Of a DNA stretch of 64,000 bases, positions 28,779 through 39,805 are shown one piece after another. A program made the position numbers and the translations under genes. The stretch's first letter is position 1. Every line of letters starts with the position of its first letter. The stretch is taken from the NCBI RefSeq assembly GCF_001025155.1, contig NZ_AP012322.1, positions 62,001-126,000 on the forward strand, read 5' to 3'. The stretch comes from Bifidobacterium angulatum DSM 20098 = JCM 7096 (GTDB taxonomy: Bacteria; Actinomycetota; Actinomycetes; Actinomycetales; Bifidobacteriaceae). Under the pieces are notes generated by a model that saw only the letters and a program-made list of their open reading frames with translations, searched no databases and had not been told where the DNA came from.

Positions 28779-29867
28779 GTGGTAGGAATGCGCGATGTGG
28801 CGAAACAGGCCGGTGTCTCGCTGAGCACCGTGTCTTTGGTGGTCAATGGCACGGGTTACGTTTCCGACGACATGCGTGATCGCGTGCAACGCGCCATGGA
28901 GTCGCTGCATTATGTGCCGAACGATCTTGCGCGCAATTTCTCGCAGAATCGCGCCAATACGATCGGCATCATCGTGCCGACGATTCGGCATCCGTTTTTT
29001 GCCACGCTTACCGCAGACCTGCAGCATGTATTGGCGGGGAAGGGATTGCAGACGCTGCTGTGTTCCACCGCCGACGCGGCGCATGGCGAAGCGGCATACG
29101 TCGATATGCTTCGCAGGCGATTGATGGACGGCATCGTAATGGGCGCTCACACCGAGCATGCGCCGGATTACTGGACGTCGATTCATCGTCCGGTTATCGC
29201 ATTCGATCGTACGTTGGGGGAGGGGATTCCCTCAATCGGGTCCGACCATGTGCAGGGCGGGCGGATGATCGCCGATCTGCTGATTCGCACGGGTGCGCGT
29301 CATGTTGCGGTGATCGGCGGGCCTCATACGCAATTCAAGGAAGACGACGTGCGTACCACATTCCCGACGGTACGCTATCACCTGGTTTTGGAGCATGAAC
29401 TGGCCAAGGTCGGCGTGCGCTACGAGTACATCGAGGCTGGCGAGGTTATGGATTTCTCCGGCTATGCCGCTGCCGTGCGCAGTGTATTCGATCGTGCACC
29501 CGACGATGCGGTGGACGCGGTGGTGAGTTCGGATATCGGTGCGGCGCTGTGCGTGCGTGAGGCGATACGCCGTGGCGTGAACGTTCCTGACGATATGCAG
29601 ATCGTGGCGTATGACGGCACGTATCTTGCCGATATGGCCGGCATGCCGCTCACTGTGGTGCGGCAGGATTTTCAGGCTCTGACGAGCAGTGTCGCGGACT
29701 GCATGATGCGGCTTATTGACGGGAAAGCAGGCGATGGCAGCGTTGATGATGGCGACGACAGTGGTGATGCCGTTTCCGATGTATCGTCGCATGGTGCATT
29801 TGGCATAGGGGAGGCGGAACATTTGATACCTGTTTCGTTGATCGCCGGAGCGACTACGCGCGAGTAG
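28779..29867 (+). CDS. LacI-family transcriptional regulator
   Basis: This protein of about 362 residues starts with a LacI helix-turn-helix (MRDVAKQAGVSLSTVSLVVN) and a sensor domain with IGIIVPTIRHPFFATL. The start is GTG 28779 or, more likely, ATG 28788, which aligns with the family N-terminus. An acidic insert (DGSVDDGDDSGDAVSD) near residue 325 is unusual. It is convergent with the LacI gene at 30031 and faces away from the small gene at 28071. The target is not clear from context; near-parS palindromes lie on both sides of the gene. Confidence 0.88.
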   Translation: MVGMRDVAKQAGVSLSTVSLVVNGTGYVSDDMRDRVQRAMESLHYVPNDLARNFSQNRANTIGIIVPTIRHPFFATLTADLQHVLAGKGLQTLLCSTADAAHGEAAYVDMLRRRLMDGIVMGAHTEHAPDYWTSIHRPVIAFDRTLGEGIPSIGSDHVQGGRMIADLLIRTGARHVAVIGGPHTQFKEDDVRTTFPTVRYHLVLEHELAKVGVRYEYIEAGEVMDFSGYAAAVRSVFDRAPDDAVDAVVSSDIGAALCVREAIRRGVNVPDDMQIVAYDGTYLADMAGMPLTVVRQDFQALTSSVADCMMRLIDGKAGDGSVDDGDDSGDAVSDVSSHGAFGIGEAEHLIPVSLIAGATTRE

Positions 29868-29900
29868 CTGTCGATATGCCGTCTGCCACGTGAAACACAG

Positions 29901-29922
29901 ATATGTTTCATGTGAAACATAT
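29901..29922. promoter_or_regulatory. parS-like site 2 in a convergent intergenic region
   Basis: Ten-base arms ATATGTTTCA and TGAAACATAT flank TG. The core GTTTCATGTGAAAC differs by one base from the ParB consensus GTTTCACGTGAAAC. Half-sites CACGTGAAAC (about 29887) and GCGTGAAAC (about 29924) flank it. It lies between two convergent genes, where a promoter operator is not expected. Confidence 0.5.
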
Positions 29923-30030
29923 CGCGTGAAACACTATGGCTTGTGCCGGTCGCCTGTGACGAGTCTATGGCGGACCTATGTTTCAGGATCGAAATCCCGT
30001 GCCGGCTCTTCCCGGAAACGGGTGATGACG

Positions 30031-31038
30031 CTACTTGAGCTCCCGAACCGACCCGCGGTCTACGAATTCTGGAGGAATGACCGTTTTGACGCCGACTGCG
30101 ATCTTCTCGCCGTTGTGCTGCCGCTCGATCATGGCGAACGCCTCACGCCCCAGCTCGTGGAAGCGAAGCCGCATCGTAGTCAATTCCAGCCGTGGCACCA
30201 TGCCTTCGAGCGAGTCATCGACGCCGATGATGCTTATGTCTTCGGGAACCCGTTTACCTGCGGCACGCAATCCGAGCATCGCGCCGTATGCCATCTGATC
30301 GTTCGCCGCATACACTGCGGTGCATTCCTTTTCGTGGGCAAGCGCCAGACCTGCCTGGTATCCGCTGTCGGCTCCCCAATCGCCGATGTAAAGGGGAGGT
30401 ATTGCGGCTCCGACTTGGGCAAGGGCGTCATGCCATCCCCTGATGCGGCTTTGCGCCGCGCGGGAAGTGGAAGGGCCCGCTATGTGGTACACGGTATGGT
30501 GCCCTTTGGAAAGCAGATAATCCACGGCTGCGGTGGAACACCCGTATGAGTCGGAATCGATGGTGACGCAGTTGTCGGCCGGTTCTTCGGAAATCAACAC
30601 GACCGGCAGATTCTGCGGTGGCGTGAATTGATTGAAATCGGGGAAATCTCGTTCCATAATGACGATCACGCCGTCGAGCGGAAGATCTTCCACGAGTTTC
30701 AAGGCACCGGCCAGGGAACGATCCTGCAAGGTGTCGAGTGTGCGGATGGTAGTGGAATAGCCATGTTTCGCGGCCGTGCTGACTATGCCTTCGAGAATGC
30801 GGGCATTGCCGAAGGCCGACATATGGGAAAGCAGCACGCCGATATTATTGAACCGCCCGCTTTTGAGCGCTCGCGCGGCATAATTCGGGCGGTACCCAAG
30901 TTTTTTCATGGCCTCTTCTACACGGCTTTGCGTTTCGGGGCGAACGGCGGCGCTGCCGTTCGCGACGCGTGATACGGTCTGCGGGGAGACACCGGCTTCC
31001 TTGGCGACGTCTTGCAACGATACGGAGCTACGAGCCAT
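30031..31038 (-). CDS. LacI-family regulator divergent from the GH42 gene
   Basis: This 335-residue regulator has the helix-turn-helix SLQDVAKEAGVSPQTVSRVA near its N-terminus and the hinge YRPNYAARALKSG, followed by a sugar-sensing domain. It is divergent from the GH42 beta-galactosidase gene with a 242-bp gap, the arrangement of lntR-like regulators beside GH42 enzymes in B. breve. It probably represses the GH42 gene and itself, with a beta-galactoside such as lacto-N-tetraose or galacto-oligosaccharide as possible inducer (inference). Confidence 0.9.
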   Translation of the reverse strand: MARSSVSLQDVAKEAGVSPQTVSRVANGSAAVRPETQSRVEEAMKKLGYRPNYAARALKSGRFNNIGVLLSHMSAFGNARILEGIVSTAAKHGYSTTIRTLDTLQDRSLAGALKLVEDLPLDGVIVIMERDFPDFNQFTPPQNLPVVLISEEPADNCVTIDSDSYGCSTAAVDYLLSKGHHTVYHIAGPSTSRAAQSRIRGWHDALAQVGAAIPPLYIGDWGADSGYQAGLALAHEKECTAVYAANDQMAYGAMLGLRAAGKRVPEDISIIGVDDSLEGMVPRLELTTMRLRFHELGREAFAMIERQHNGEKIAVGVKTVIPPEFVDRGSVRELK

Positions 31039-31217
31039 GAGCCTATGTTTCCTTCTGCTGAATCAGGTGGTTGTCTGCTTCTGCCATCCTACATGAGAAA
31101 CAGATAAATGGTTTCGTCACCATTTGGGGAAGCGACCTTATGCTGATGGGCAGCGCAGTACATTGCAATTGGCCTTTCCTTTTACCTATTGCTATAATGA
31201 TAACGCAAACATTTTAG

Positions 31218-33353
<2,136 letters not shown>

Positions 33354-33485
33354 TCCTCGAAGAATCATCTGAATGGGGCGTTGCAGTCGGTATGGCTGCG
33401 GCGCCCCATTATTGTTATGCCGTCTGGTGCCGTAGTGCTGTGATTTGTGCAACAGCGGCCCGGCGATGTCGAATGACATCGAACG

Positions 33486-33505
33486 GTGTCGAACCGGTTC
33501 GACAC
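33486..33505. promoter_or_regulatory. LacI-type operator 1 upstream of sucrose phosphorylase
   Basis: GTGTCGAACCGGTTCGACAC is a perfect 20-bp palindrome, about 120 bp before the start codon. Confidence 0.75.
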
Positions 33506-33543
33506 GCGGAATTGGTTGCGTTGCGGGGCGACGTGGCGGTAGA

Positions 33544-33559
33544 ATCGAACCGGTTCGAT
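33544..33559. promoter_or_regulatory. LacI-type operator 2 upstream of sucrose phosphorylase
   Basis: ATCGAACCGGTTCGAT is a perfect 16-bp palindrome sharing the 14-bp core TCGAACCGGTTCGA with operator 1, with 57 bp between centres. A related half-site (CGAACCG) follows at 33571. Paired sites suggest DNA looping. Confidence 0.75.
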
Positions 33560-33623
33560 AGAGAAATGTGCGAACCGATAACAACGTACTCAGCTGACCG
33601 GAAACGGAGCCAAAGGAGGTCCC

Positions 33624-35138
33624 ATGAAAAACAAGGTGCAGCTCATCACCTATGCCAACCGTCTCGGCGACGGAACTCTCAAATCGATGACCGACATTCT
33701 GCGCACCCGATTCAACGGCGTGTACGACGGCGTCCATATTCTGCCGTTCTTCACCCCGTTCGACGGCGCCGACGCAGGCTTCGATCCCATCGACCACACC
33801 AAGGTCGATCCGCGCCTGGGCAGCTGGGATGACGTTGCCGAGCTCTCCAAGACCCACGACATCATGGTCGACGCCATCGTCAACCACATGAGCTGGCAGT
33901 CCAAGCAGTTCCAGGACGTGCTGGCCAAGGGCGAGGAATCCGAATACTACCCGATGTTCCTCACCATGAGCTCCGTGTTCCCGAACGGTGCCACCGAAGA
34001 GGATCTGGCCGGCATCTATCGCCCACGCCCGGGCCTGCCTTTCACCCACTACAAGTTCGCCGGCAAGACGCGACTGGTATGGGTGAGCTTCACCCCGCAG
34101 CAGGTGGACATCGACACCGACTCCAACAAGGGCTGGGAATACCTCATGTCCATCTTCGACCAGATGGCCGCCTCCCACGTCAGCTACATCCGCCTCGACG
34201 CCGTCGGCTACGGCGCCAAGGAAGCCGGTACCAGCTGCTTCATGACCCCGAAGACCTTCAAACTCATCTCCCGTCTGCGCGAAGAAGGCATGAAGCGCGG
34301 TCTGGAAATCCTCATCGAAGTGCACTCCTACTACAAGAAGCAGGTGGAAATCGCCTCCAAGGTCGACCGTGTATACGACTTCGCCCTGCCGCCGCTGCTG
34401 CTGCACTCGCTGTTCACCGGTCACGTTGAACCAGTGGCGCACTGGACCGACATCCGCCCGAACAACGCCGTCACCGTGCTTGATACGCACGACGGCATCG
34501 GCGTGATCGACATCGGCTCCGATCAGCTCGACCGCTCGCTCAAGGGCCTGGTGCCGGATGAGGACGTGGACAACCTCGTCAACACCATCCATGCCAACAC
34601 CCACGGCGAGTCCCAGGCGGCCACCGGCGCCGCCGCATCCAACCTCGACCTCTACCAGGTCAACAGCACCTATTATTCGGCGCTTGGATGCAACGACCAG
34701 CACTACATCGCTGCCCGCGCCGTGCAGTTCTTCCTGCCGGGCGTGCCGCAGGTCTACTACGTCGGCGCACTCGCCGGCAAGAACGACATGGAGCTGCTGC
34801 GCAAGACCAACAACGGCCGCGACATCAACCGCCACTACTATTCCACCGCCGAAATCGACGAGAACCTCGAGCGTCCGGTAGTCAAGGCTTTGAACGCCTT
34901 GGCCAAGTTCCGCAACGAGCTCGACGCCTTCGACGGCGAATTCTCCTACGAAGCCGACGGCGACACGTCCATCACCTTCAGCTGGAAGGGCGCCGAAACC
35001 TCGGCCTCACTCACTTTCGAGCCAGGCAAGGGCCTCGGCGTGGAGAACACCGCATCCGTCGCGTCCCTCACCTGGACCGACGGCGCCGGTGAACACCATA
35101 CCGACGATCTGATCGCCGAGCCGCCGGTCGTGGCGTAA
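33624..35138 (+). CDS. spl: Sucrose phosphorylase (GH13_18)
   Basis: This 504-residue enzyme splits sucrose with phosphate into alpha-glucose-1-phosphate and fructose. The length equals that of the well-studied B. adolescentis enzyme and the sequence is nearly the same by memory. The catalytic residues fall at the expected places: nucleophile D192 in IRLDAVGYG and acid/base E232 in LIEVHSYY. It has an AAAGGAGG ribosome-binding site. Two TCGAACCGGTTCGA operators precede it, implying repression by a LacI regulator of sucrose genes not encoded immediately beside it. A terminator follows, then a broken permease gene. Confidence 0.97.
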   Translation: MKNKVQLITYANRLGDGTLKSMTDILRTRFNGVYDGVHILPFFTPFDGADAGFDPIDHTKVDPRLGSWDDVAELSKTHDIMVDAIVNHMSWQSKQFQDVLAKGEESEYYPMFLTMSSVFPNGATEEDLAGIYRPRPGLPFTHYKFAGKTRLVWVSFTPQQVDIDTDSNKGWEYLMSIFDQMAASHVSYIRLDAVGYGAKEAGTSCFMTPKTFKLISRLREEGMKRGLEILIEVHSYYKKQVEIASKVDRVYDFALPPLLLHSLFTGHVEPVAHWTDIRPNNAVTVLDTHDGIGVIDIGSDQLDRSLKGLVPDEDVDNLVNTIHANTHGESQAATGAAASNLDLYQVNSTYYSALGCNDQHYIAARAVQFFLPGVPQVYYVGALAGKNDMELLRKTNNGRDINRHYYSTAEIDENLERPVVKALNALAKFRNELDAFDGEFSYEADGDTSITFSWKGAETSASLTFEPGKGLGVENTASVASLTWTDGAGEHHTDDLIAEPPVVA

Positions 35139-35163
35139 GGCACAGCAGGCCTAAAGGCCACAC

Positions 35164-35208
35164 AATCAGGGCATTCGTTCCATGGGGGGGCGGGTGCCCT
35201 GATTCATT
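35164..35208 (+). terminator. Terminator after sucrose phosphorylase
   Basis: A 10-bp perfect stem AATCAGGGCA/TGCCCTGATT with a 21-nt G-rich loop is followed by CATTGC. The loop contains a run of seven G. Confidence 0.65.
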
Positions 35209-35299
35209 GCAGTTTTACCGCGCATCAACATATGTTGCGATGCATATGTCGGCGTACGGCGGGTATATAACCAACACCATCATTGAGAGGGGGAAACGC

Positions 35300-36083
35300 A
35301 TGAATGATTTCGTGCGTCCGGGCATCGACGATCGCCCAGACTACGACAAGGCGCTAACGGATGAGCAGAGCCGCTGTCGGATTCCTGGTAATCGGCATTT
35401 GGCCGAAGGAACAGTCCAACGTGGACGAGCCGCGTGCCGAAATGAACATCAAGAACATCCTCAAGGCGTTCATTCCGCCGGTCGGCAAGGGCGCCCGCAA
35501 CTTCTACTACGCACTATTCGGACGACTGATGATGGTTGCCGGCTATCAGATGATCACCGGCTACCAGCTGTACATCATCAAGTACTACACGCTATCCGAC
35601 TCCGGTCTCGATGCCAATGGTTTGAAGCTTAAAGCCGCCAGCATCGTCGCCACCATGTCCGTGATCACCATGGTGGTGTCGCTACTCGCCGCCTTCACCG
35701 CAGGCCCGATCTCCGACCGTCTTGGCATGCGTAAGATTCCCGTGGCGGGAGCCTCCGTATTGTTCGCCATCGGTGCGGCCATGCCATGGATCTTCCACAA
35801 TGCGATAGGTATGTATCTGTTCGCCGCCATCGCAGGCTTCGGCTACGGCGTCTACAATGCCATCGACCAGGTGCTGAATATCTCCGTGCTGCCGAACCCC
35901 GCCGAAGCCGGCAAGGACCTGGGCGTGCTCAACATGGCCAATACACTGTCTTCCGTGCTGGGATCCGCATTGACCTCCGCATTGGTCATGATCACCGGCA
36001 ACTATGCGCTCGTGTTCCCGGCTTGCATCATCGTGGTGCTTATCGCCGCGTTCCTCATCATGCGCATCAAGGGCGTGAAGTGA
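35300..36083 (+). pseudogene. Disrupted MFS sucrose-type permease (internal deletion and frameshift)
   Basis: The gene starts at ATG 35300 with an N-terminus MNDFVRPGIDDRPDYDKALTDEQ that matches the start of the intact permease at 36374 (YVRPGIDDRPDYDKALSKED). After about 23 codons the frame changes near 35365-35375, and the rest, from FLVIGIWPKEQS to IMRIKGVK, is only the C-terminal six-helix half of an MFS transporter. The first half is missing, so an internal deletion and a frame change destroyed it. The C-terminal fragment has an ATG at 35361 without a ribosome-binding site. Its place after sucrose phosphorylase suggests it was the sucrose importer of that operon. Confidence 0.85.
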
Positions 36084-36154
36084 CGATAAAACCGTCATAG
36101 CGCCATCTGAAATGGCGCATCGTGCGGCACGGCCTGCGATACGAAGACGAATCA

Positions 36155-36186
36155 ACGGGAAGCCAGCGAAAGCGGCTTCCCGTTTC
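36155..36186 (+). terminator. Terminator after the broken permease
   Basis: A 10-bp stem ACGGGAAGCC/GGCTTCCCGT around AGCGAAAGC is followed by TTTCGC. Confidence 0.7.
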
Positions 36187-36373
36187 GCATATCTCAGGTA
36201 TCCGAGCAACCGACACTCCGCCACCAGTTCCGGCCCGCCGCAGCCGCACAACCTGTGCCTCATGCAGATACGCCCCGCAGCGTACTCTAAAACCCATAGG
36301 AGAGAAGCCATTCGCAATATGCCGAACGGCATGGTCGAATGGTTGCATCGCATCGAGGGGTAGAGGAACAACT

Positions 36374-37990
36374 GTGCTGAAACCATACGTTCGCCCGGGC
36401 ATCGACGATCGCCCTGATTACGACAAAGCACTCAGTAAGGAAGACAAGGCGTCCGTGGCGCGCCTCGCACGCGAAGATCGCCGCCTGCCTCCAGAAGCAT
36501 CGGCCAAACAGCCGGGAGCGCAGACGGCACGCCTTACCGCAGCCGGCGGCGCTTCGGCGGCAGCTGCCGGCGTCGAAGCCGCGGTTCCCGACTACTCCTC
36601 ATCATTCCTCGACATGCGAGACCCCATGACCGCCGCGGACGGCACCAAACCGTCCCGCGCAGGCGTACTGCGACTGAAATGGGCGTTCGCGCTCGCCGCC
36701 GTGCTCATCACCGCACCATGGACGATGCTGAACCTGATCGCCATCCCCAACCACATTGCGCTGCTATACGGGCTGAACACTGAAACCGTGCTGGCGGACG
36801 GCGCCAAAGAAGCGGCGCTTGCCACACCGTTGGCCGTCATCATCGCTTTGGGAGCGGTGCTGTCCATTATCGTCACGCCGGTCATCTCCACACTGTCCGA
36901 CCATACGCGAGTCATAGTCGGCAGACGCACACCCTGGCTTATCGGCGGCGGCGTATTCGCGGCACTGGTAACACTGATTCTCAGCGCCACCGATACACTG
37001 ACCGGCCTGATCGCCGGATGGCTGTTCATCCAGCCCGCATACGCCATGCTCACCGTGCCCCTATCCGCTGCCATCGCCGAACGCGTACCCGATAAATTCC
37101 GCGTAGGCGTCGAACGTTGGCATGCGGTCGGCGTGCTGGTGGGACAGGCGGCAGGCGGTGTGATCGGCGGCATGTCGATCGCCTTCGGAGCCACCGACAT
37201 ATTCATGTGTGCGGCGGTGCTGTTTGTTGTTTCCGGCATCATCCCCGTACTGGTCTGGCCGCATGAGCGTTCAAGCGTCGATCAGCGGTGGGCCCGTTGC
37301 AACTGGGAAGAAGCCTTCTCCGTATTGCGCGGACCGCGAGGCGACAATGCGGCCGTGTTCCACCGGCTGTTCTGCTCCCAGCTGTTCATGATGGCCGCCA
37401 TGAGCCTGACCAGCGTATTCCTGTGGTATGTTGTGCGATTCTCGCTGTATGGCGGCGGCGATCCGGGCGACTCCACTCCGCTCACACTCCCCGCAGGCAC
37501 ACTGGTCATGATGTTTGCCATCACCATGTTCGGCGGCGCATTGCTGGCCACCGGCCTGTCAGGCATCATCGTCGACCGCATCGATGACATGCCGGGACTG
37601 CGCAACCGCAATTTCCGCATCGCCATCGTGATTGCGGGCGGACTATACGTAGTCGGCCTGGTAGCCGGCATGGTTACCGTGATGATGGGCGGGGAGAAAC
37701 TGTTCCTGGCACTGGCATTCCTCGGCGGCTTCAGCCTGAGCATCTACGACGTGCTCATGCGCTCGCTGGTGGTCGAATCACTGCCCGACTCGCGCAATGC
37801 CGGGCACGACCTGGGGTTCTACGCGTTGGCGAAGCCGCTGGGATTGATTCTGGGAGCCGCCCTGGGCGCTGCCGCGGTGAATGCATTCGCTCCGTCGTTC
37901 GGGTATGAGGCGGTGTTCCCGGCTGCGATCATTTGCGTGTGCGTGGCCGTCGCTGTGCCGTTGACCGTAAGCAGAATCGACGGCGACTGA
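36374..37990 (+). CDS. MFS sugar transporter (sucrose-permease-like)
   Basis: This protein of about 538 residues has an unusually long hydrophilic N-terminus (about 95 residues) before 11-12 membrane helices. The N-terminus opens LKPYVRPGIDDRPDYDKALS, the same tag as in the broken neighbour, so the two are related. The MFS loop motif appears as STLSDHTRVIVGRRTPW. The start is GTG 36374 with AGAGGA upstream; longer readings to 36122 cross the terminator and are unlikely. It is the only intact permease near sucrose phosphorylase and may have taken over sucrose uptake (inference). It is followed by the leader-peptide region. Confidence 0.82.
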   Translation: MLKPYVRPGIDDRPDYDKALSKEDKASVARLAREDRRLPPEASAKQPGAQTARLTAAGGASAAAAGVEAAVPDYSSSFLDMRDPMTAADGTKPSRAGVLRLKWAFALAAVLITAPWTMLNLIAIPNHIALLYGLNTETVLADGAKEAALATPLAVIIALGAVLSIIVTPVISTLSDHTRVIVGRRTPWLIGGGVFAALVTLILSATDTLTGLIAGWLFIQPAYAMLTVPLSAAIAERVPDKFRVGVERWHAVGVLVGQAAGGVIGGMSIAFGATDIFMCAAVLFVVSGIIPVLVWPHERSSVDQRWARCNWEEAFSVLRGPRGDNAAVFHRLFCSQLFMMAAMSLTSVFLWYVVRFSLYGGGDPGDSTPLTLPAGTLVMMFAITMFGGALLATGLSGIIVDRIDDMPGLRNRNFRIAIVIAGGLYVVGLVAGMVTVMMGGEKLFLALAFLGGFSLSIYDVLMRSLVVESLPDSRNAGHDLGFYALAKPLGLILGAALGAAAVNAFAPSFGYEAVFPAAIICVCVAVAVPLTVSRIDGD

Positions 37991-38007
37991 CGGCTGCCAA
38001 AACGGTA

Positions 38008-38024
38008 TGTTCACATAGTGAACA
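38008..38024. promoter_or_regulatory. Operator-like palindrome upstream of the leader peptide
   Basis: TGTTCAC-ATA-GTGAACA is a perfect inverted repeat, 98 bp before the leader-peptide start. A 15-of-17 match recurs at 39951-39967 before ilvC-1. Confidence 0.65.
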
Positions 38025-38121
38025 CCTGGTAGATACTGCGGGAAACGGCTCCTATGGTCATATCGCAGTTCGGATGGAAATCCGAAAAGAAAACTTCGAA
38101 ACCGAAAGGAGGTTCGCCACG

Positions 38122-38190
38122 ATGACTGGATTCAATGCGCTCGCACTGCTGTCCGCACGAATTATTATCCCGTCTTCGTTGGCGGACTGA
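38122..38190 (+). CDS. Ile/Leu leader peptide (attenuation control)
   Basis: The 22-residue peptide MTGFNALALLSARIIIPSSL plus AD has three consecutive isoleucine codons (ATT ATT ATC) and four leucines. An ideal ribosome-binding site AAAGGAGG (38105-38112) precedes it by 9 nt. The last third of its coding sequence (CTTCGTTGGCGG, 38174-38185) is exactly complementary to 38212-38223, and a rho-independent terminator follows. This is the layout of ribosome-mediated attenuators of branched-chain amino acid genes. The regulated gene is the MHS transporter at 38396, with ilvC genes beyond. It is too short to appear as a normal gene call. Confidence 0.8.
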   Translation: MTGFNALALLSARIIIPSSLAD

Positions 38191-38274
38191 TTCGGCATAC
38201 AAGCTTGAGCCCCGCCAACGAAGGCAGGGCGGCAAGCGAGAATCTTGAAGCCCTGCACAGTGCGGGGCTTTTTT
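38174..38274 (+). promoter_or_regulatory. Transcription attenuator (alternative hairpins and terminator)
   Basis: Segment 1 (38174-38185) pairs with segment 2 (38212-38223), 12 bp. Segment 2's continuation GCAGGGC (38224-38230) can instead pair with GCCCTGC (38250-38256), which blocks the terminator. The terminator stem is 38248-38256 with 38262-38270, loop ACAGT, then a run of six T (38269-38274). Ribosome stalling at the Ile codons would favour the antiterminator, so transcription continues when charged tRNA-Ile is low. Confidence 0.75.
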
Positions 38275-38395
38275 GTTGCCCGCCCACAAGGCGCATGCAG
38301 CGAAAACAAGCAGCAACGAAGAAACACGCCACAGCGTGGGTGACCGGTCAGAAGGGGCCGCCCACACCAGAGAATGAGTAAGAAGGGCATTCCTC

Positions 38396-39748
38396 ATGAC
38401 TGCAGCCGATACGACTACGTCCGGCAAGCTGAAATCAATGGCTCGCGATTCGGTCAAAACCGTTATCGCCGCCTCGATGGTCGGTACCGCCATCGAATTC
38501 TACGACTTCTACGCGTACGGTACCGCCGCTGCGAACTACTTCCCGAAGGTCTTCTTCGGCGACACCGCCAACCCGACCGTCGCCCTGCTGGCCAGCTTGC
38601 TGACCTTCGCCATCGCCTTCATCGCCCGCCCGCTCGGCTCCCTGGTATTCGGTCATTTCGGCGATCGTATGGGCCGCAAGACCACGCTGGTGGTCTCCCT
38701 GCTCACCATGGGCGTCGCCACCTTCCTGATCGGCTGCCTGCCGACCTACGACCAGTGGGGCATCGCAGCAGTCGCAGTGCTGTGCCTGTGCCGCTTCGTA
38801 CAAGGCATCGGCCTGGGCGGTGAATGGTCCGGCGCTGCGCTGGTCGCCACCGAAAACGCTCCGGAAAGCAAACGTGCGCTGTACGGCTCCTTCCCGGAAC
38901 TGGGCGCCCCGATCGGCTTCTTCCTGTCGAACGGCACCTACTTCCTGCTGGAAACCTTCAACGATGACGATGCCATGCTCGCATGGGGATGGCGCGTGCC
39001 GTTCCTGCTGTCCGCAATCCTCGTAATCGTCGGCCTCGTCGTTCGCGTCCAGATGGAAGAAACCCCGATCTTCCGCCTCGCCCAGGAACAGAAGAAGGTC
39101 GTCAAGTCCCCGCTGACCGAAGTGTTCAAGAAGAGCTGGAAGCAGGTGCTGCAGGCCACCTTCCTGGTAGCCGTCACCTACACGCTGTTCTACACGCTCG
39201 CCACCTGGTCCCTCGCCTGGGGCACCAAGAGCACCGAACAGGGTGGCGGCAGCCTCGGCTTCGCCAATCAGGAATACCTGCTGATGCTCATGATCGCCGT
39301 GTGCGTGTTCGCCGCATTCATCGTGATCTCCTGCGTGAACGCCGACAAGTTCGGCCGCAAGCGCGTGATCATCATCTCCTCCTGCTGCCTCGTCGCATTC
39401 GCACTGCTGTTCCCCTACCTGCTTGACCCGGCAGTCGTCGGCCAGCGCAACTTCGCAGCCAACCTGCTGTTCCTGTGCCTCGGCTTCGCACTCATGGGCA
39501 CCGCATTCGGCCCGATCGGCGCGTTCCTGCCCGAACTGTTCGACGCCAACGTGCGCTACTCCGGCTCCGGCATCGGCTACAACCTGGCCGCCATCGTCGG
39601 CGCGGCATTCGTACCGACCATCGCCACCTGGCTGTCGCACAACTGGGGCGTGCACTCCGTTGGCCTGTACCTCTGTGTGATGGCACTGTGCTGCCTCGTC
39701 GCGGTGCTGAGCTGCAAGGAGACGAAGGACGTTGATTTCACTAAGTGA
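38396..39748 (+). CDS. MHS-family MFS transporter (metabolite:H+ symporter)
   Basis: This 450-residue, 12-helix protein belongs to the metabolite:H+ symporter group of the MFS (ProP/ShiA type). It shows ASMVGTAIEFYDFYAYGT in helix 1, GHFGDRMGRKTTLV as the signature loop, and GIGLGGEWSGAALVATENAP in helix 4-5. Family substrates include organic acids, betaine and proline. The Ile/Leu attenuator upstream and the ilvC genes downstream suggest a branched-chain amino acid or 2-keto acid precursor as cargo (inference). The stop codon is inside a 25-bp palindrome (39731-39755). Confidence 0.88.
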   Translation: MTAADTTTSGKLKSMARDSVKTVIAASMVGTAIEFYDFYAYGTAAANYFPKVFFGDTANPTVALLASLLTFAIAFIARPLGSLVFGHFGDRMGRKTTLVVSLLTMGVATFLIGCLPTYDQWGIAAVAVLCLCRFVQGIGLGGEWSGAALVATENAPESKRALYGSFPELGAPIGFFLSNGTYFLLETFNDDDAMLAWGWRVPFLLSAILVIVGLVVRVQMEETPIFRLAQEQKKVVKSPLTEVFKKSWKQVLQATFLVAVTYTLFYTLATWSLAWGTKSTEQGGGSLGFANQEYLLMLMIAVCVFAAFIVISCVNADKFGRKRVIIISSCCLVAFALLFPYLLDPAVVGQRNFAANLLFLCLGFALMGTAFGPIGAFLPELFDANVRYSGSGIGYNLAAIVGAAFVPTIATWLSHNWGVHSVGLYLCVMALCCLVAVLSCKETKDVDFTK

Positions 39749-39755
39749 AATCAAC
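39731..39755. repeat. 25-bp palindrome over the stop codon of the MHS gene
   Basis: Arms GTTGATTTCACT and AGTGAAATCAAC flank a single A. The right half (TTCACYAAGTGAAATCAACGGC, given here in its 16-bp exact part AAGTGAAATCAACGGC) recurs at 39847-39862. Confidence 0.7.
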
Positions 39756-39805
39756 GGCTGGTTTCTGCCCTCACTCAGCTGTCGCTTCGTTCGGGCGTCG
39801 CCTAT

